DNA from: an uncultured Eubacteriales bacterium
GTDB taxonomy: Bacteria > Bacillota > Clostridia > Lachnospirales > CAG-274
Reading direction: 5' to 3'
DNA: 23,311 nt
NCBI GenBank assembly: GCA_902497185.1
Contig: CABVEG010000003.1
Location: 1-23,311 of the forward strand
In this document: one piece after another, positions 14,614 through 22,014 of the stretch
How the letters are laid out: each line of letters opens with the position of its first letter
How positions within the stretch are numbered: position 1 is the stretch's first letter
Translations under genes and position numbers: made by a program
The notes under the pieces: generated by a model
Database searches by the model: none
Told to the model about the DNA's origin: nothing
Seen by the model: only the letters and a program-made list of their open reading frames with translations

Positions 14614-15222
14614 CTATTTTAATCTGTTAATATAGTCGATAATCATATCTACAGTATCATCAACACCAACCTTAGCCGTATTAATAACTAAGTCGTAGTT
14701 ATCAATATCCTCCCAGCGCTGACCTGTATAAAACTTAAAGTAAGAGGCTCTCTTTTTATCTCTTTTTTCAATAGCATCCTCAATGGTACCCTTTTCAGGA
14801 GCATCATAAAGTTTTTCATACCTTGCTTTTCTAAAATCCATATCTGCCTTTAAGAAAACTCTTACAATAGGCTTTTCCTGTCTTAATATGTAATTTGAGC
14901 ATCTGCCAAGTACAACGGCAGAGCCTTCCTTTGCGGCATTTCTGATAATGTCAGCCTGAATGTTAAACAGTTTGTCATTATCAGGCAGCATACCTGTTTG
15001 AGTTGAATTGTGAACACCCATAATAAGTGAATAAAGCAAGCTGTTAGTTGCTACCTCATCTACCTTTTCAAATGTTGCCTCTGCATAGCCTGCCTGCTTT
15101 GCGGCAAGGTTTACAAGTTCCTTATCATAATATGGTACATTAAGCTTTTCTGATAATTTTTTACCAATGTAATTACCACCACTGCAAAATTGTCTGTTAA
15201 TTGTAACGATAATCTTATCCAT
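14614..15222 (-). CDS. Cytidylate kinase-like family protein
   Basis: P-loop nucleoside/nucleotide kinase-like protein of the Cytidylate_kin2 type, common in gut Clostridia, with substrate unproven; 202 residues. It opens MDKIIVTINRQFCSGGNYIGKKLSEKL, the family's R-x-x-x-SGG variant of the phosphate loop. VVLGRCSNYIL and VFLKADMDFRKARYEKL form the lid-side region, and the C-terminus has DNYDLVINTAKVGVDDTVDMI. I choose the ATG at 15222, because a GTG three codons upstream overlaps the GGGAGG ribosome site at 15231-15236. It is transcribed alone, with its own promoter and terminator. It is not the essential Cmk itself. Confidence 0.88.
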   Translation of the reverse strand: MDKIIVTINRQFCSGGNYIGKKLSEKLNVPYYDKELVNLAAKQAGYAEATFEKVDEVATNSLLYSLIMGVHNSTQTGMLPDNDKLFNIQADIIRNAAKEGSAVVLGRCSNYILRQEKPIVRVFLKADMDFRKARYEKLYDAPEKGTIEDAIEKRDKKRASYFKFYTGQRWEDIDNYDLVINTAKVGVDDTVDMIIDYINRLK

Positions 15223-15245
15223 TGATAACACCTCCCTTTTAAACT

Positions 15246-15274
15246 ATTTTATACCAAATACATTGATTTGTCCA
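15246..15274 (-). promoter_or_regulatory. Promoter of the cytidylate-kinase-like gene
   Basis: Read on the minus strand: TGGACA (-35, 15274-15269), a 17-base spacer, and TAAAAT (-10, 15251-15246). It lies 24 bases before the ATG, leaving a very short leader. Both hexamers match consensus at five of six positions. Confidence 0.6.
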
Positions 15275-15320
15275 GTATAATTTATTATGCCTGTTGATTA
15301 AAGGGCTTAAAGGAATAAAA

Positions 15321-18005
15321 CTAATCATCATAGCTTTCCTGGCGGTTTTTCCATTCGTTATACTGATATTTATCAAGTTTGACTTCTCTGCCCTTTGTGC
15401 CGCCAAGGTCAGGACCTACAATTCCTCTTTCCTCAAGCTCGTCTACTATTCTGGCGGCTCTGTTATAGCCTATTTTAAATTTTCTCTGTATAAAGCTTGT
15501 GGATGCCTTTTGCTGTGTAACAACAAGTTTAATTGCCTCTTCAATCAGGCTGTCGCTGCCGTCGGAGGTATCGCCTTGACTGCTGCTTTCTCCGTGAGCC
15601 TCGGCAACAGATTTGTTGATCTCATCAATAATGGACCTGTCATAATGACTTTCATCGGTTTTAATTGAGTTTACTATTGCCTCAACCTCCTCATCGGTAA
15701 CAAAGGCACCCTGTATTCTTAAAGGCTTATCGTCAAAGGCTCTTGTTTTAAGAAGCATATCACCTCTGCCCAAAAGTTTTTCAGCACCTGTTGCATCAAG
15801 TATGATCTTTGAATTGACGCTGCCTGCAACCTTAAAAGCAATTCTTGAAGGCACGTTTGCCTTTATAAGACCTGTAACAATGTTGGCATCAGGTCGCTGT
15901 GTAGCTATGACAAGGTGCATACCTGCTGCTCTTGCAAGCTGTGTAAGTCTTACAATGGCGTTTTCAACCTCCTTGCCTGTTGTCATCATAAGGTCAGCAA
16001 GCTCGTCTACAATTATTACTATATAAGGCAGCTTTTCAACATTATCAAGTTTGTTGTAGCCCTTAATATTTCTTACACCGTATTTTTCAAGAAGGTCATA
16101 TCTTCTCTCCATTTCTCTTATTGCCCAGTTAAGCGCACCTGCCGCTTTTTGTACATCACTTACTACCGGTATAAGCAAATGAGGAATGCCGTTGTAAACA
16201 CTAAGCTCTACCTTTTTAGGGTCAATCATTATAAGTTTGACTTCATCAGGTGTTGCCTTATAGAGTATGGAAGTAATAAGAGTATTGATACATACTGATT
16301 TACCTGCACCTGTAGCACCTGCTATAAGCAGATGGGTCATATCTGCAATGTCGGCTACAATGACAGTACCTGTTATATCCTTTCCTATACCAAAGGCAAG
16401 CTTACTTTTATAATCTCTGAATTTGTCTGTAAGCAATACTTCGCTGAAATATACGGAAGATACAGTATCATTTCCAAGCTCTATGCCAATTCGGTTTGTG
16501 CCGGGTATTGGAGCTTCAATTCTTACTGACTTAGCAGCCATAGCAAGCTCTATATCCTTGTCAAGTTTTGTTATTCTGCTAATCGGTATACCCTTTGGAG
16601 GAATAAGCTCATATCTTGTTACGGCAGGTCCCTGACTTATTTTATCAACGGTTACGTCAACACCGAATGTATGTAATGTTTCCTTTAAAAGTGCTGACTT
16701 TTTAATAAGCTCGGTTCTGTCTGCCGTACCGCCTCTGTTAGGATTCTTAGATAAAAGTGAGGCACTTGGAAATTTATATGGCGTTGAAGTTTTGGTATTC
16801 AGTTTGTTTATTTCCTTTGTTTTTTCAGCTTCAATTATTGTAGGCTCAGAAGAACTCTCCTCCCATGGAGGGATGTCTTCAGCTTTTGTTTCAGTCACAT
16901 TTTCATTTGGCTGATTTTTTTCTTCGGGCTGATTTTCTTCCTCAACAGGTATGGGTTTCTTTATTTCAATTATTTCCGGTTCAATATTTACTATGCTTTC
17001 TTCTTCCTCTGTAATTTCCGGGCTTTCAGTTTCATCATTGTTTATGGTTTCGTTGTATTTATTAAGGTCATCTCTTATAAATGAAGGAATTACAATGTTG
17101 TCATCGTCGTCCTCATATTGTCTGTAACTTCTGTTATCAGGGGATAAGTTTTCTTCAATTATAACGCTTTCTTCCTTTTCTCCTGTTTCTTCCGTTATTT
17201 CTATGGTAACGGGAGATGATTTTCTTCCTTTTTTCCTCTGCATTTTTTCAATAGGCAGTTTCATCTGCACAGGCTCTTTAGGCGGAGCATAGTAAACCTC
17301 TTCATCCTCCTCATCAATAATTGTGTGGCTTTCCCTGTAGTTATAGTATTCCTCTTTTGTGCCGTCAATCCAGTCACCAAGAGCATTAATAAAGTCGGCT
17401 ACGGTTTTGCCTGTTGCAAGAACTATAAGTATTAAGCCTGTTATAAGAAGTAGTATAGTTGTGCCTGTTTTGCCTATAAGGGCACATAAAGCGCCGCCTA
17501 TAAGAGAACCTATAAAGCCGCCGTTTTTAATATTTCCGTTAAAAAAGCTGTCGGATATATATTGTGAAAAGGGCACATCACCAATACCCTCTATATATGT
17601 AAAAACATGGGCAAGACATATTATTGTAAGAAAAAAACAAAGGAAAAGTGTCAGCTTAAATTTATAAGCATACTTTGTTTTGTCCATAAGGGTTTGTACA
17701 CTGAAAATCATAAGTACCACAGGCAATATAATTGCTCCTACACCAAAAATGTGCTTAAGACCTGCGGATATATAGCCTCCTACAATACCCATTTTGGCAC
17801 TTGCTATTACGCATATAAATATAATTATTGAAATACCGAAAAGTATAATTGCAAGTACCTCTGCCTTGAGTGCCTCTCTCTGTTCATCAAGCTTTTTTTG
17901 CTCGGCTTTGGTTAACTTTGGCTTTGTATTTGCAGTCTTTTTAGGTGTATTTTTTGTGCTTTTATTTTGTTCTGTTGTTTTTTTGCTGCTTTTTGCTGCG
18001 GGCAT
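15321..18005 (-). CDS. ftsK: DNA translocase FtsK/SpoIIIE
   Basis: Membrane-anchored ATP-driven pump that moves chromosomal DNA through the septum during division or sporulation. It has 894 residues from the ATG at 18005, which has GGAGGAG about 10 bases ahead; the frame opens nine codons earlier but that start would swallow the ribosome site. A Lys-rich start precedes about four membrane helices (residues 50-220). A long acidic, low-complexity linker (about 225-420) follows, then the motor with Walker A GATGAGKS near 560 and Walker B YIVIIVDELADLMM. The C-terminal gamma winged helix (about 815-880) carries RKFKIGYNRAARIVDELEERGIVGP for recognising the orienting DNA motifs. It stands alone; no strong terminator follows. 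Confidence 0.95.
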   Translation of the reverse strand: MPAAKSSKKTTEQNKSTKNTPKKTANTKPKLTKAEQKKLDEQREALKAEVLAIILFGISIIIFICVIASAKMGIVGGYISAGLKHIFGVGAIILPVVLMIFSVQTLMDKTKYAYKFKLTLFLCFFLTIICLAHVFTYIEGIGDVPFSQYISDSFFNGNIKNGGFIGSLIGGALCALIGKTGTTILLLITGLILIVLATGKTVADFINALGDWIDGTKEEYYNYRESHTIIDEEDEEVYYAPPKEPVQMKLPIEKMQRKKGRKSSPVTIEITEETGEKEESVIIEENLSPDNRSYRQYEDDDDNIVIPSFIRDDLNKYNETINNDETESPEITEEEESIVNIEPEIIEIKKPIPVEEENQPEEKNQPNENVTETKAEDIPPWEESSSEPTIIEAEKTKEINKLNTKTSTPYKFPSASLLSKNPNRGGTADRTELIKKSALLKETLHTFGVDVTVDKISQGPAVTRYELIPPKGIPISRITKLDKDIELAMAAKSVRIEAPIPGTNRIGIELGNDTVSSVYFSEVLLTDKFRDYKSKLAFGIGKDITGTVIVADIADMTHLLIAGATGAGKSVCINTLITSILYKATPDEVKLIMIDPKKVELSVYNGIPHLLIPVVSDVQKAAGALNWAIREMERRYDLLEKYGVRNIKGYNKLDNVEKLPYIVIIVDELADLMMTTGKEVENAIVRLTQLARAAGMHLVIATQRPDANIVTGLIKANVPSRIAFKVAGSVNSKIILDATGAEKLLGRGDMLLKTRAFDDKPLRIQGAFVTDEEVEAIVNSIKTDESHYDRSIIDEINKSVAEAHGESSSQGDTSDGSDSLIEEAIKLVVTQQKASTSFIQRKFKIGYNRAARIVDELEERGIVGPDLGGTKGREVKLDKYQYNEWKNRQESYDD

Positions 18006-18039
18006 TTTATTCACACTCCTCCACACTAACATAAAGTAT

Positions 18040-18048
18040 ATTATACCA
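18040..18048 (-). promoter_or_regulatory. Extended -10 promoter candidate of ftsK
   Basis: The minus strand reads TGGTATAAT (18048-18040), an extended -10 element, 35 bases before the ftsK ATG. No good -35 hexamer lies at 17-18 bases, which is common for extended -10 promoters. Confidence 0.45.
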
Positions 18049-18179
18049 CAAAATCGGAAATTGGAATGTTACGTTTTATTATCAAATAAAATGATTGATA
18101 AAATTTTACAAATATGTTATTATTATAATTGACAATATGTAAAAAGTGTAATGTCCTTAAGAATTTCTTGACGATAGAT

Positions 18180-18242
18180 AACAATCAGCTCCTTTTTGTT
18201 TGTTTTTGTCTACTATTATTATAACATAATGAGCTGATTGTT
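18180..18242 (+). promoter_or_regulatory. purK promoter candidate framed by a 12-base inverted repeat
   Basis: AACAATCAGCTC (18180-18191) and its exact reverse complement GAGCTGATTGTT (18231-18242) are 39 bases apart. Between them is a plausible promoter: TTGTTT (18196-18201), an 18-base spacer, and TATAAC (18220-18225). Transcription would start at about the second arm. The layout suggests paired operator half-sites or an operator loop; as RNA, only the second arm would be transcribed. Confidence 0.5.
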
Positions 18243-18354
18243 TCTATAAATTTGTAGTGATAAAGGAGTTAGCCATGCTCCTGTAATGGGCTTAAATTCA
18301 ATGATTTTTGAATTTCCCTAATGGCTATTGACAATAAGTAATGAGGTGACAAAG
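18243..18354 (+). promoter_or_regulatory. Structured purK leader with alternative hairpins
   Basis: The gene-free stretch 18006-18354 ends in a leader with nested pairing. TAGCCAT (18270-18276) pairs with ATGGCTA (18321-18327). These enclose a hairpin with GGG (18288-18290) and AAATTCA (18294-18300) pairing with TGAATTT (18309-18315) and CCC (18316-18318). A competing hairpin GGAG/CTCC (18265-18268, 18278-18281) shares TAGCCAT as its loop. AGCCAT could also pair with ATGGGCT (18286-18292). Mutually exclusive pairings upstream of a purine gene suggest a regulatory RNA, but I match no known riboswitch. The rest of the stretch (18049-18179) shows nothing I can name. Confidence 0.4.
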
Positions 18355-19512
18355 TTGGAAAATTACTTTTTAGATAAAAAAATTGGTATCATAGGTGGAG
18401 GGCAGTTAGGGCAGATGATGCTCCTTGAGGCAAAGAAAATGGGGTTTTATGCCGTAGTTCTTGACCCGTCAGAGGATTGTCCCTGTCACAGCATATGCGA
18501 TGAGCATATAGTGGCAGGCTTTGAGGATGAAGACGCTTTTCAGATCCTTGCGGAAAAGACTGATGTAATTACTTATGAATTTGAACATATTAATGCTAAG
18601 GCACTTGAAAGATTGGAGAAAAAGGGCTATAAAGTTTATCCTACACCGTCAACTCTTGAGGTAATTCAGGACAAGCTTACACAAAAGGAGGCTATGTTTA
18701 AGGCAGGACTTCCTGTTCCTGATTTTATGAAAATTGAAAACAGGGAGGATATGGCAGCTGCCGGAGAAAAATACGGCTATCCGTATATGCTTAAAGCAAG
18801 AACAGGCGGATATGACGGCAAGGGTAATGCAGTTGTAAAATCTCCTCAGGATATAGAGGAGGCATATAAAGAGCTTGGCAGCGGTAAAATAAAACTTATG
18901 GCAGAAAAAATGGTGAATTTCAAAATGGAAACATCAATACTTGCCTGTAGAAGCCTTAACGGTGACATAGCCGTTTATCCCGTTGGTGACAACTATCATA
19001 TAGACAGTATACTTCACGAAACCAAGGTGCCTGCAAATATTCCGGATAAAGCGTCTAAAGCAGCAATGGCCGCTGCCTCAAAGGTAATGGAAATATTTGA
19101 CGGAATAGGTATGTTTTGCGTTGAAATGTTTGTGACAAATGAAAATGATATTCTTGTTAACGAGGTTGCTCCACGTCCTCACAATTCAGGTCACTATACA
19201 ATAGAGGGCTGTATAACAAGCCAGTTTGAAAATCACATAAGGGCAGTGGTAGGTTTGCCTTTAGGCTCTACAGACCTTATAGGTCCTACGGTAATGATTA
19301 ATCTTTTAGGGGAAGAGGGCTTTAGCGGCAGTACTAAGGTTGAAGGGCTTGAAAAGGCTATGGCTTTAAAGGGTGTAACGGTTCATATATATGGCAAGTC
19401 TCAAACAAAACCAAAGAGAAAAATGGGTCATATAACCGTAACGGCAAACAGTGTAGGAAAGGCGGAGGCTATTGCAAAGGAAGCCTTTGACTATATAAAA
19501 ATAAAAGCGTAA
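18355..19512 (+). CDS. purK: N5-carboxyaminoimidazole ribonucleotide synthase
   Basis: ATP-grasp enzyme of purine synthesis. It converts aminoimidazole ribonucleotide, bicarbonate and ATP into N5-CAIR for PurE. About 385 residues. The dinucleotide-like start KIGIIGGGQLGQMMLLEAKKMG is diagnostic. KARTGGYDGKGNAVV is the ATP-grasp loop, and NEVAPRPHNSGHYTIEGC is the conserved C-terminal motif. I choose the TTG at 18355, with GAGGTG six bases ahead; an in-frame TTG at 18328 has no ribosome site and no ATG is available. purE follows 13 bases after the stop. No other purine gene is in the window. Confidence 0.95.
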   Translation: MENYFLDKKIGIIGGGQLGQMMLLEAKKMGFYAVVLDPSEDCPCHSICDEHIVAGFEDEDAFQILAEKTDVITYEFEHINAKALERLEKKGYKVYPTPSTLEVIQDKLTQKEAMFKAGLPVPDFMKIENREDMAAAGEKYGYPYMLKARTGGYDGKGNAVVKSPQDIEEAYKELGSGKIKLMAEKMVNFKMETSILACRSLNGDIAVYPVGDNYHIDSILHETKVPANIPDKASKAAMAAASKVMEIFDGIGMFCVEMFVTNENDILVNEVAPRPHNSGHYTIEGCITSQFENHIRAVVGLPLGSTDLIGPTVMINLLGEEGFSGSTKVEGLEKAMALKGVTVHIYGKSQTKPKRKMGHITVTANSVGKAEAIAKEAFDYIKIKA

Positions 19513-19525
19513 GGAGATGAATGAA

Positions 19526-20035
19526 ATGGTTCAGGTAGGTATTATAATGGGCAGTGATTCCGATTTGCCTGTTATGAGTGAGGCGGCAAAGGTACTTGAT
19601 GAATTTGGGGTTGAGTATGAGCTTACTGTTGTGTCAGCTCACAGAACTCCTGACAGAATGTACGAATATGCCAAAACAGCTAAGGAAAGAGGATTAAAAC
19701 TCATTATTGCAGGAGCAGGAGGAGCGGCGCATCTTCCAGGTATGACGGCGGCAATCACAAGCCTTCCCGTAATAGGTGTTCCAATTAAAACAAAAGCGTT
19801 AAGCGGTGTTGACTCCCTTTATTCAATAGTTCAGATGCCCGGCGGCATTCCTGTTGCAACTGTTGCAATAAACGGAGGTAAAAATGCGGGTCTTTTGGCA
19901 GTGCAGACCCTTGCAGCCTTTGATGATGCTTTGTCAGAAAAAGTATTAAAATATAAGGCTGATTTAGAAAAAAGTGTTGTTATAAAAGCCGAAAAATTAG
20001 AGGAAATCGGCTATGAAAAATATTTAAATGAATAA
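19526..20035 (+). CDS. purE: N5-carboxyaminoimidazole ribonucleotide mutase
   Basis: Class I PurE, converting N5-CAIR to CAIR in the step after PurK. It has 169 residues from the ATG at 19526, which lies nine bases after GGAG at 19513-19516; the ATG at 19517 directly touches the ribosome site and is unlikely. Diagnostic motifs are GIIMGSDSDLPVMSEA, VVSAHRTPDRMYEYA with the catalytic His, and AGAGGAAHLPGMTAA. The purK-purE pairing means the organism uses the two-step ATP-dependent route to CAIR. The AT-rich inverted repeat after the stop is too weak to call a terminator. Confidence 0.96.
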   Translation: MVQVGIIMGSDSDLPVMSEAAKVLDEFGVEYELTVVSAHRTPDRMYEYAKTAKERGLKLIIAGAGGAAHLPGMTAAITSLPVIGVPIKTKALSGVDSLYSIVQMPGGIPVATVAINGGKNAGLLAVQTLAAFDDALSEKVLKYKADLEKSVVIKAEKLEEIGYEKYLNE

Positions 20036-20072
20036 AAAATCAAAATTTTAATAAAATTTTAGTTTATTTTAG

Positions 20073-20101
20073 TTGATTTTTTGTTAAAGATATAGTATAC
20101 T
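20073..20101 (+). promoter_or_regulatory. Promoter of the HTH regulator with overlapping palindrome
   Basis: TTGATT (20073-20078), a 17-base spacer, and TATACT (20096-20101), 43 bases before the ATG. The -10 sits in the palindrome TAGTATACTA (20093-20102), a possible autoregulatory operator. The same 13 bases, ATATAGTATACTA, also occur upstream of polA at 8926-8938. Confidence 0.72.
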
Positions 20102-20143
20102 ATTAATTGGATAAAATTTAACTTTATAAAGGAGACAAAGACT

Positions 20144-20545
20144 ATGAATTACACAAAAACTATTGGTTCCAATATTAGGTATGAGAGAAAATTAAGAGGT
20201 CTTACAATTGATGACTTTGCTAAGGTTATAGGTATGGCACCAGGCTTTGTCGGTCTTATTGAAAGAGGTCAGAGAGGCACAAGTATTGCTAATATGGTAA
20301 GAATTGCCGAATTCTTTGATATTACTCTTGATGAACTTATTACTAAGGATTTAGCTGAGGGTAAGGTTTCAACACCTAAGGGCGTAAACAGAATTGAAAA
20401 GGACAGAAAGGCTTTAATCAGTATGATTAGCACTATGTCTAATGAAAAAGTTCAGATTCTTGCAGCTAATGCTAAGGCTTTAAATAAGTTTATTCCTACT
20501 ATGAGTGCAAAGGAAGCAATGTACGAAGAAGAGGTTAATGAGTAA
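20144..20545 (+). CDS. XRE-family helix-turn-helix regulator
   Basis: Cytoplasmic DNA-binding protein of 133 residues. Residues about 5-63 are a Cro/CI-type HTH (IGSNIRYERKLRGLTIDDFAKVIGMAPGFVGLIERGQRGTSIANMVRIAEFFDITLDELI, shown as the family's five-helix layout). The remaining 70 residues are helical, with SMISTMSNEKVQILAANAKAL, possibly for oligomerisation, and match no domain I recognise. GGAG lies 11 bases before the ATG. It is transcribed alone between a good promoter and a strong terminator. Codon use looks like that of well-expressed genes. Its targets are unknown; the adjacent phage-like genes and purKE are candidates only by position. Confidence 0.88.
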   Translation: MNYTKTIGSNIRYERKLRGLTIDDFAKVIGMAPGFVGLIERGQRGTSIANMVRIAEFFDITLDELITKDLAEGKVSTPKGVNRIEKDRKALISMISTMSNEKVQILAANAKALNKFIPTMSAKEAMYEEEVNE

Positions 20546-20565
20546 TTTTTATATCTTAGTATTTT

Positions 20566-20600
20566 AACGGGTATTGCGGTGCAATATCCGTTATTTTTTT
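20566..20600 (+). terminator. Terminator of the HTH regulator gene
   Basis: A 12-bp stem with one G-T pair (arms AACGGGTATTGC and GCAATATCCGTT, 3-base loop) is followed by ATTTTTTT. It starts 20 bases after the stop codon and is a clear rho-independent terminator. Confidence 0.93.
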
Positions 20601-20643
20601 GGTAAAGGATGTATGCACCGCAGATTAAATTAATTTAAAAACT

Positions 20644-21258
20644 TTAATAAACACCATCACAGCCGCTTAAGGCTCTTAAAAGTATATCACTAAGGTCTTG
20701 AAGTACCTTATCACAGCTTGCCTCAGTTATATTTTGAGTAACACCGCCTAAATTTATATTGATATTTGATGTATTTTGAGCTTTTTCTTCCTTTATATGA
20801 GGAGCTGAAATATTATCAACAAAGCCATAAATTTCTTTAAAAACGGAATTGTTGTGGAAAAAATCATTGTTATCCTCTGAATAATAATGATTATCCCCAA
20901 AGTTTTCAGACTTATCCACAAATTTTGGGGCAAAACCCTTATAACCCACATTATTACTTATGTTTTGGCTGTGGATATTTTCTGTAACCATATTTTGAGA
21001 ATTGTTATATATTTCTTCAAATTTTCCCATATTTTCTGGCATTATACTATAATTATACATATTATTTACATCGGGTATATTGGCACTGATATTATCCACA
21101 TATTCACGTAAAATTTCCTCATTTTCATAAGGCGTGTAATTTTTATTCACATTGTTATCCACTTCTGATTCCCAAAGCTCCTCATAATTTGGCAATACAA
21201 TATTACATAAATTATTTATATTGTTTATACCCTCTATTATTTTTAGTATGTTATCCAT
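20644..21258 (-). CDS. Asn-rich protein of unknown function, next to a phage-tail-like gene
   Basis: Not recognised as a named family. I place the start at the ATG at 21258, nine bases after AAGGAGG, giving 204 residues; nine earlier codons would swallow the ribosome site. By hand count, about 37 residues are Asn. VDNISA occurs twice (EYVDNISAN and GFVDNISAP), suggesting an old internal repeat. The C-terminus (INLGGVTQNITEASCDKVLQ, then LSDILLRAL) resembles the short strand plus helix seen at the end of phage tail tape-measure and accessory tail proteins. No signal peptide or membrane segment is visible. It follows the XkdP-like gene by 13 bases and is surely co-transcribed. It may be a shrunken tail protein or a specialised partner of its neighbour. 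Confidence 0.6.
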   Translation of the reverse strand: MDNILKIIEGINNINNLCNIVLPNYEELWESEVDNNVNKNYTPYENEEILREYVDNISANIPDVNNMYNYSIMPENMGKFEEIYNNSQNMVTENIHSQNISNNVGYKGFAPKFVDKSENFGDNHYYSEDNNDFFHNNSVFKEIYGFVDNISAPHIKEEKAQNTSNININLGGVTQNITEASCDKVLQDLSDILLRALSGCDGVY

Positions 21259-21271
21259 ATTACAAACCTCC

Positions 21272-21898
21272 TTATGGCAGCACAATTACTGTTCCAACAC
21301 TAATTTTGTTGGGGTCTGATATTGTGTTTTTGTTAGATTCATATATAGTTTTCCACTTACTTCCGTCACCATAGCAAGTTTTTGCTATTTTCCACAGGCT
21401 GTCGCCGGATTTTACGGTATAGCTTTTATTTCCTGCTGATGATGCCTTTGAAGTGCTTACTGTGCTTTGGGTATAGAATTTAGGACCATAGTTTTCATAT
21501 TCCCTTAGCTTGATTCCTATTATAAGGTCATAGCCGTTTTCGGCATCTTCAGTAAATGTCAGCTCCTCTATTGTCGCATATATACCTGTGTAATTAAATA
21601 TTTTGCTGCCCATAGTCCTTGTTATTACAAAGGCGATAACGGCATTTTCATTTTTTAGCTTTTCTATGGCATCTTTGTAATAGTCGCTTGTTTTATAATT
21701 GCCGTCATAGTTGGCAAAGGGATAATCACTGTTTGGAATTAGGGCATTAAATTCTATTGTCCTAAGCCTTGGTGATTTTAAAATATTTATTTCCTTTCCT
21801 TCTACTAAAGTAAGGGTTTTGTTTAATGAGCCCATTCCTATTGAAACCTTTGAAGGTGCAACAGGCAGCTTAATTTCTCCTAAGTAAAAAGTATACAT
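21272..21898 (-). CDS. XkdP-like phage tail protein with LysM domain
   Basis: Resembles XkdP of the PBSX element and related proteins near the hub of contractile tails; 208 residues. The N-terminal part (about 1-140: EIKLPVAPSKVSIGMGS, then ILKSPRLRTIEFNALIPN and a short YKDAIEKLKNENAVIAFVITR helix-strand unit) is the phage-type domain. A Ser/Thr-rich linker follows. The C-terminal LysM (about 158-208: YTVKSGDSLWKIAKTCYGDGSKWKTIYESN) binds peptidoglycan or caps the tail hub. AGGAGG lies 8 bases before the ATG. No sheath, tube, baseplate or lysis gene is nearby, so it is a remnant or a domesticated part. Confidence 0.82.
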   Translation of the reverse strand: MYTFYLGEIKLPVAPSKVSIGMGSLNKTLTLVEGKEINILKSPRLRTIEFNALIPNSDYPFANYDGNYKTSDYYKDAIEKLKNENAVIAFVITRTMGSKIFNYTGIYATIEELTFTEDAENGYDLIIGIKLREYENYGPKFYTQSTVSTSKASSAGNKSYTVKSGDSLWKIAKTCYGDGSKWKTIYESNKNTISDPNKISVGTVIVLP

Positions 21899-21937
21899 TT
21901 ATACAACCTCCTATGCATATTTTTTTATTGCAAGAGC

Positions 21938-21946
21938 AATATATCA
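21938..21946 (-). promoter_or_regulatory. Extended -10 candidate for the tail-like gene pair
   Basis: The minus strand reads TGATATATT (21946-21938), an extended -10-like element about 40 bases before the XkdP-like start. No matching -35 is clear. A small hairpin ATTGC/GCAAT follows it in the leader. Confidence 0.3.
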
Positions 21947-21953
21947 TATTTCA

Positions 21954-21973
21954 AGTGACAATTAGTGACATTT
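21954..21973. repeat. Tandem 10-base direct repeat in a divergent promoter region
   Basis: AGTGACAATT is followed immediately by AGTGACATTT, two near-identical 10-mers in head-to-tail order. The period equals about one turn of the helix. They lie between the start of the tail-like genes (minus) and the nfeD promoter (plus), so they may be a regulator-binding site. Confidence 0.45.
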
Positions 21974-21985
21974 GTTATAAAAATA

Positions 21986-22014
21986 TTGTAGAAAAATAAA
22001 TAATATGCTATACT
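21986..22014 (+). promoter_or_regulatory. Promoter of the nfeD-SPFH genes
   Basis: TTGTAG (21986-21991), a 17-base spacer, and TATACT (22009-22014). The leader to the ATG at 22146 would be about 125 bases; no regulatory fold was recognised in it. Confidence 0.65.

Noticed and set aside
15915..16298. 127-codon plus-strand frame inside ftsK
   Set aside because: It is a shadow of ftsK codon bias on the opposite strand, with no start signal and a composition unlike a real protein.
16780..17330. Repetitive-looking acidic stretch as a separate repeat element
   Set aside because: It is the low-complexity Glu/Pro-rich linker usual in FtsK/SpoIIIE proteins.
18243..18354. Known purine-type riboswitch before purK
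   Set aside because: The conserved loop sequences of purine, PRPP (ykkC) and ZTP riboswitches are not found by eye, so only a generic structured leader is claimed.
20036..20072. AT-only inverted repeat after purE (AAAATTTT...AAAATTTT)
   Set aside because: No GC pairs and no proper T-run; chance pairing is expected in such AT-rich DNA.
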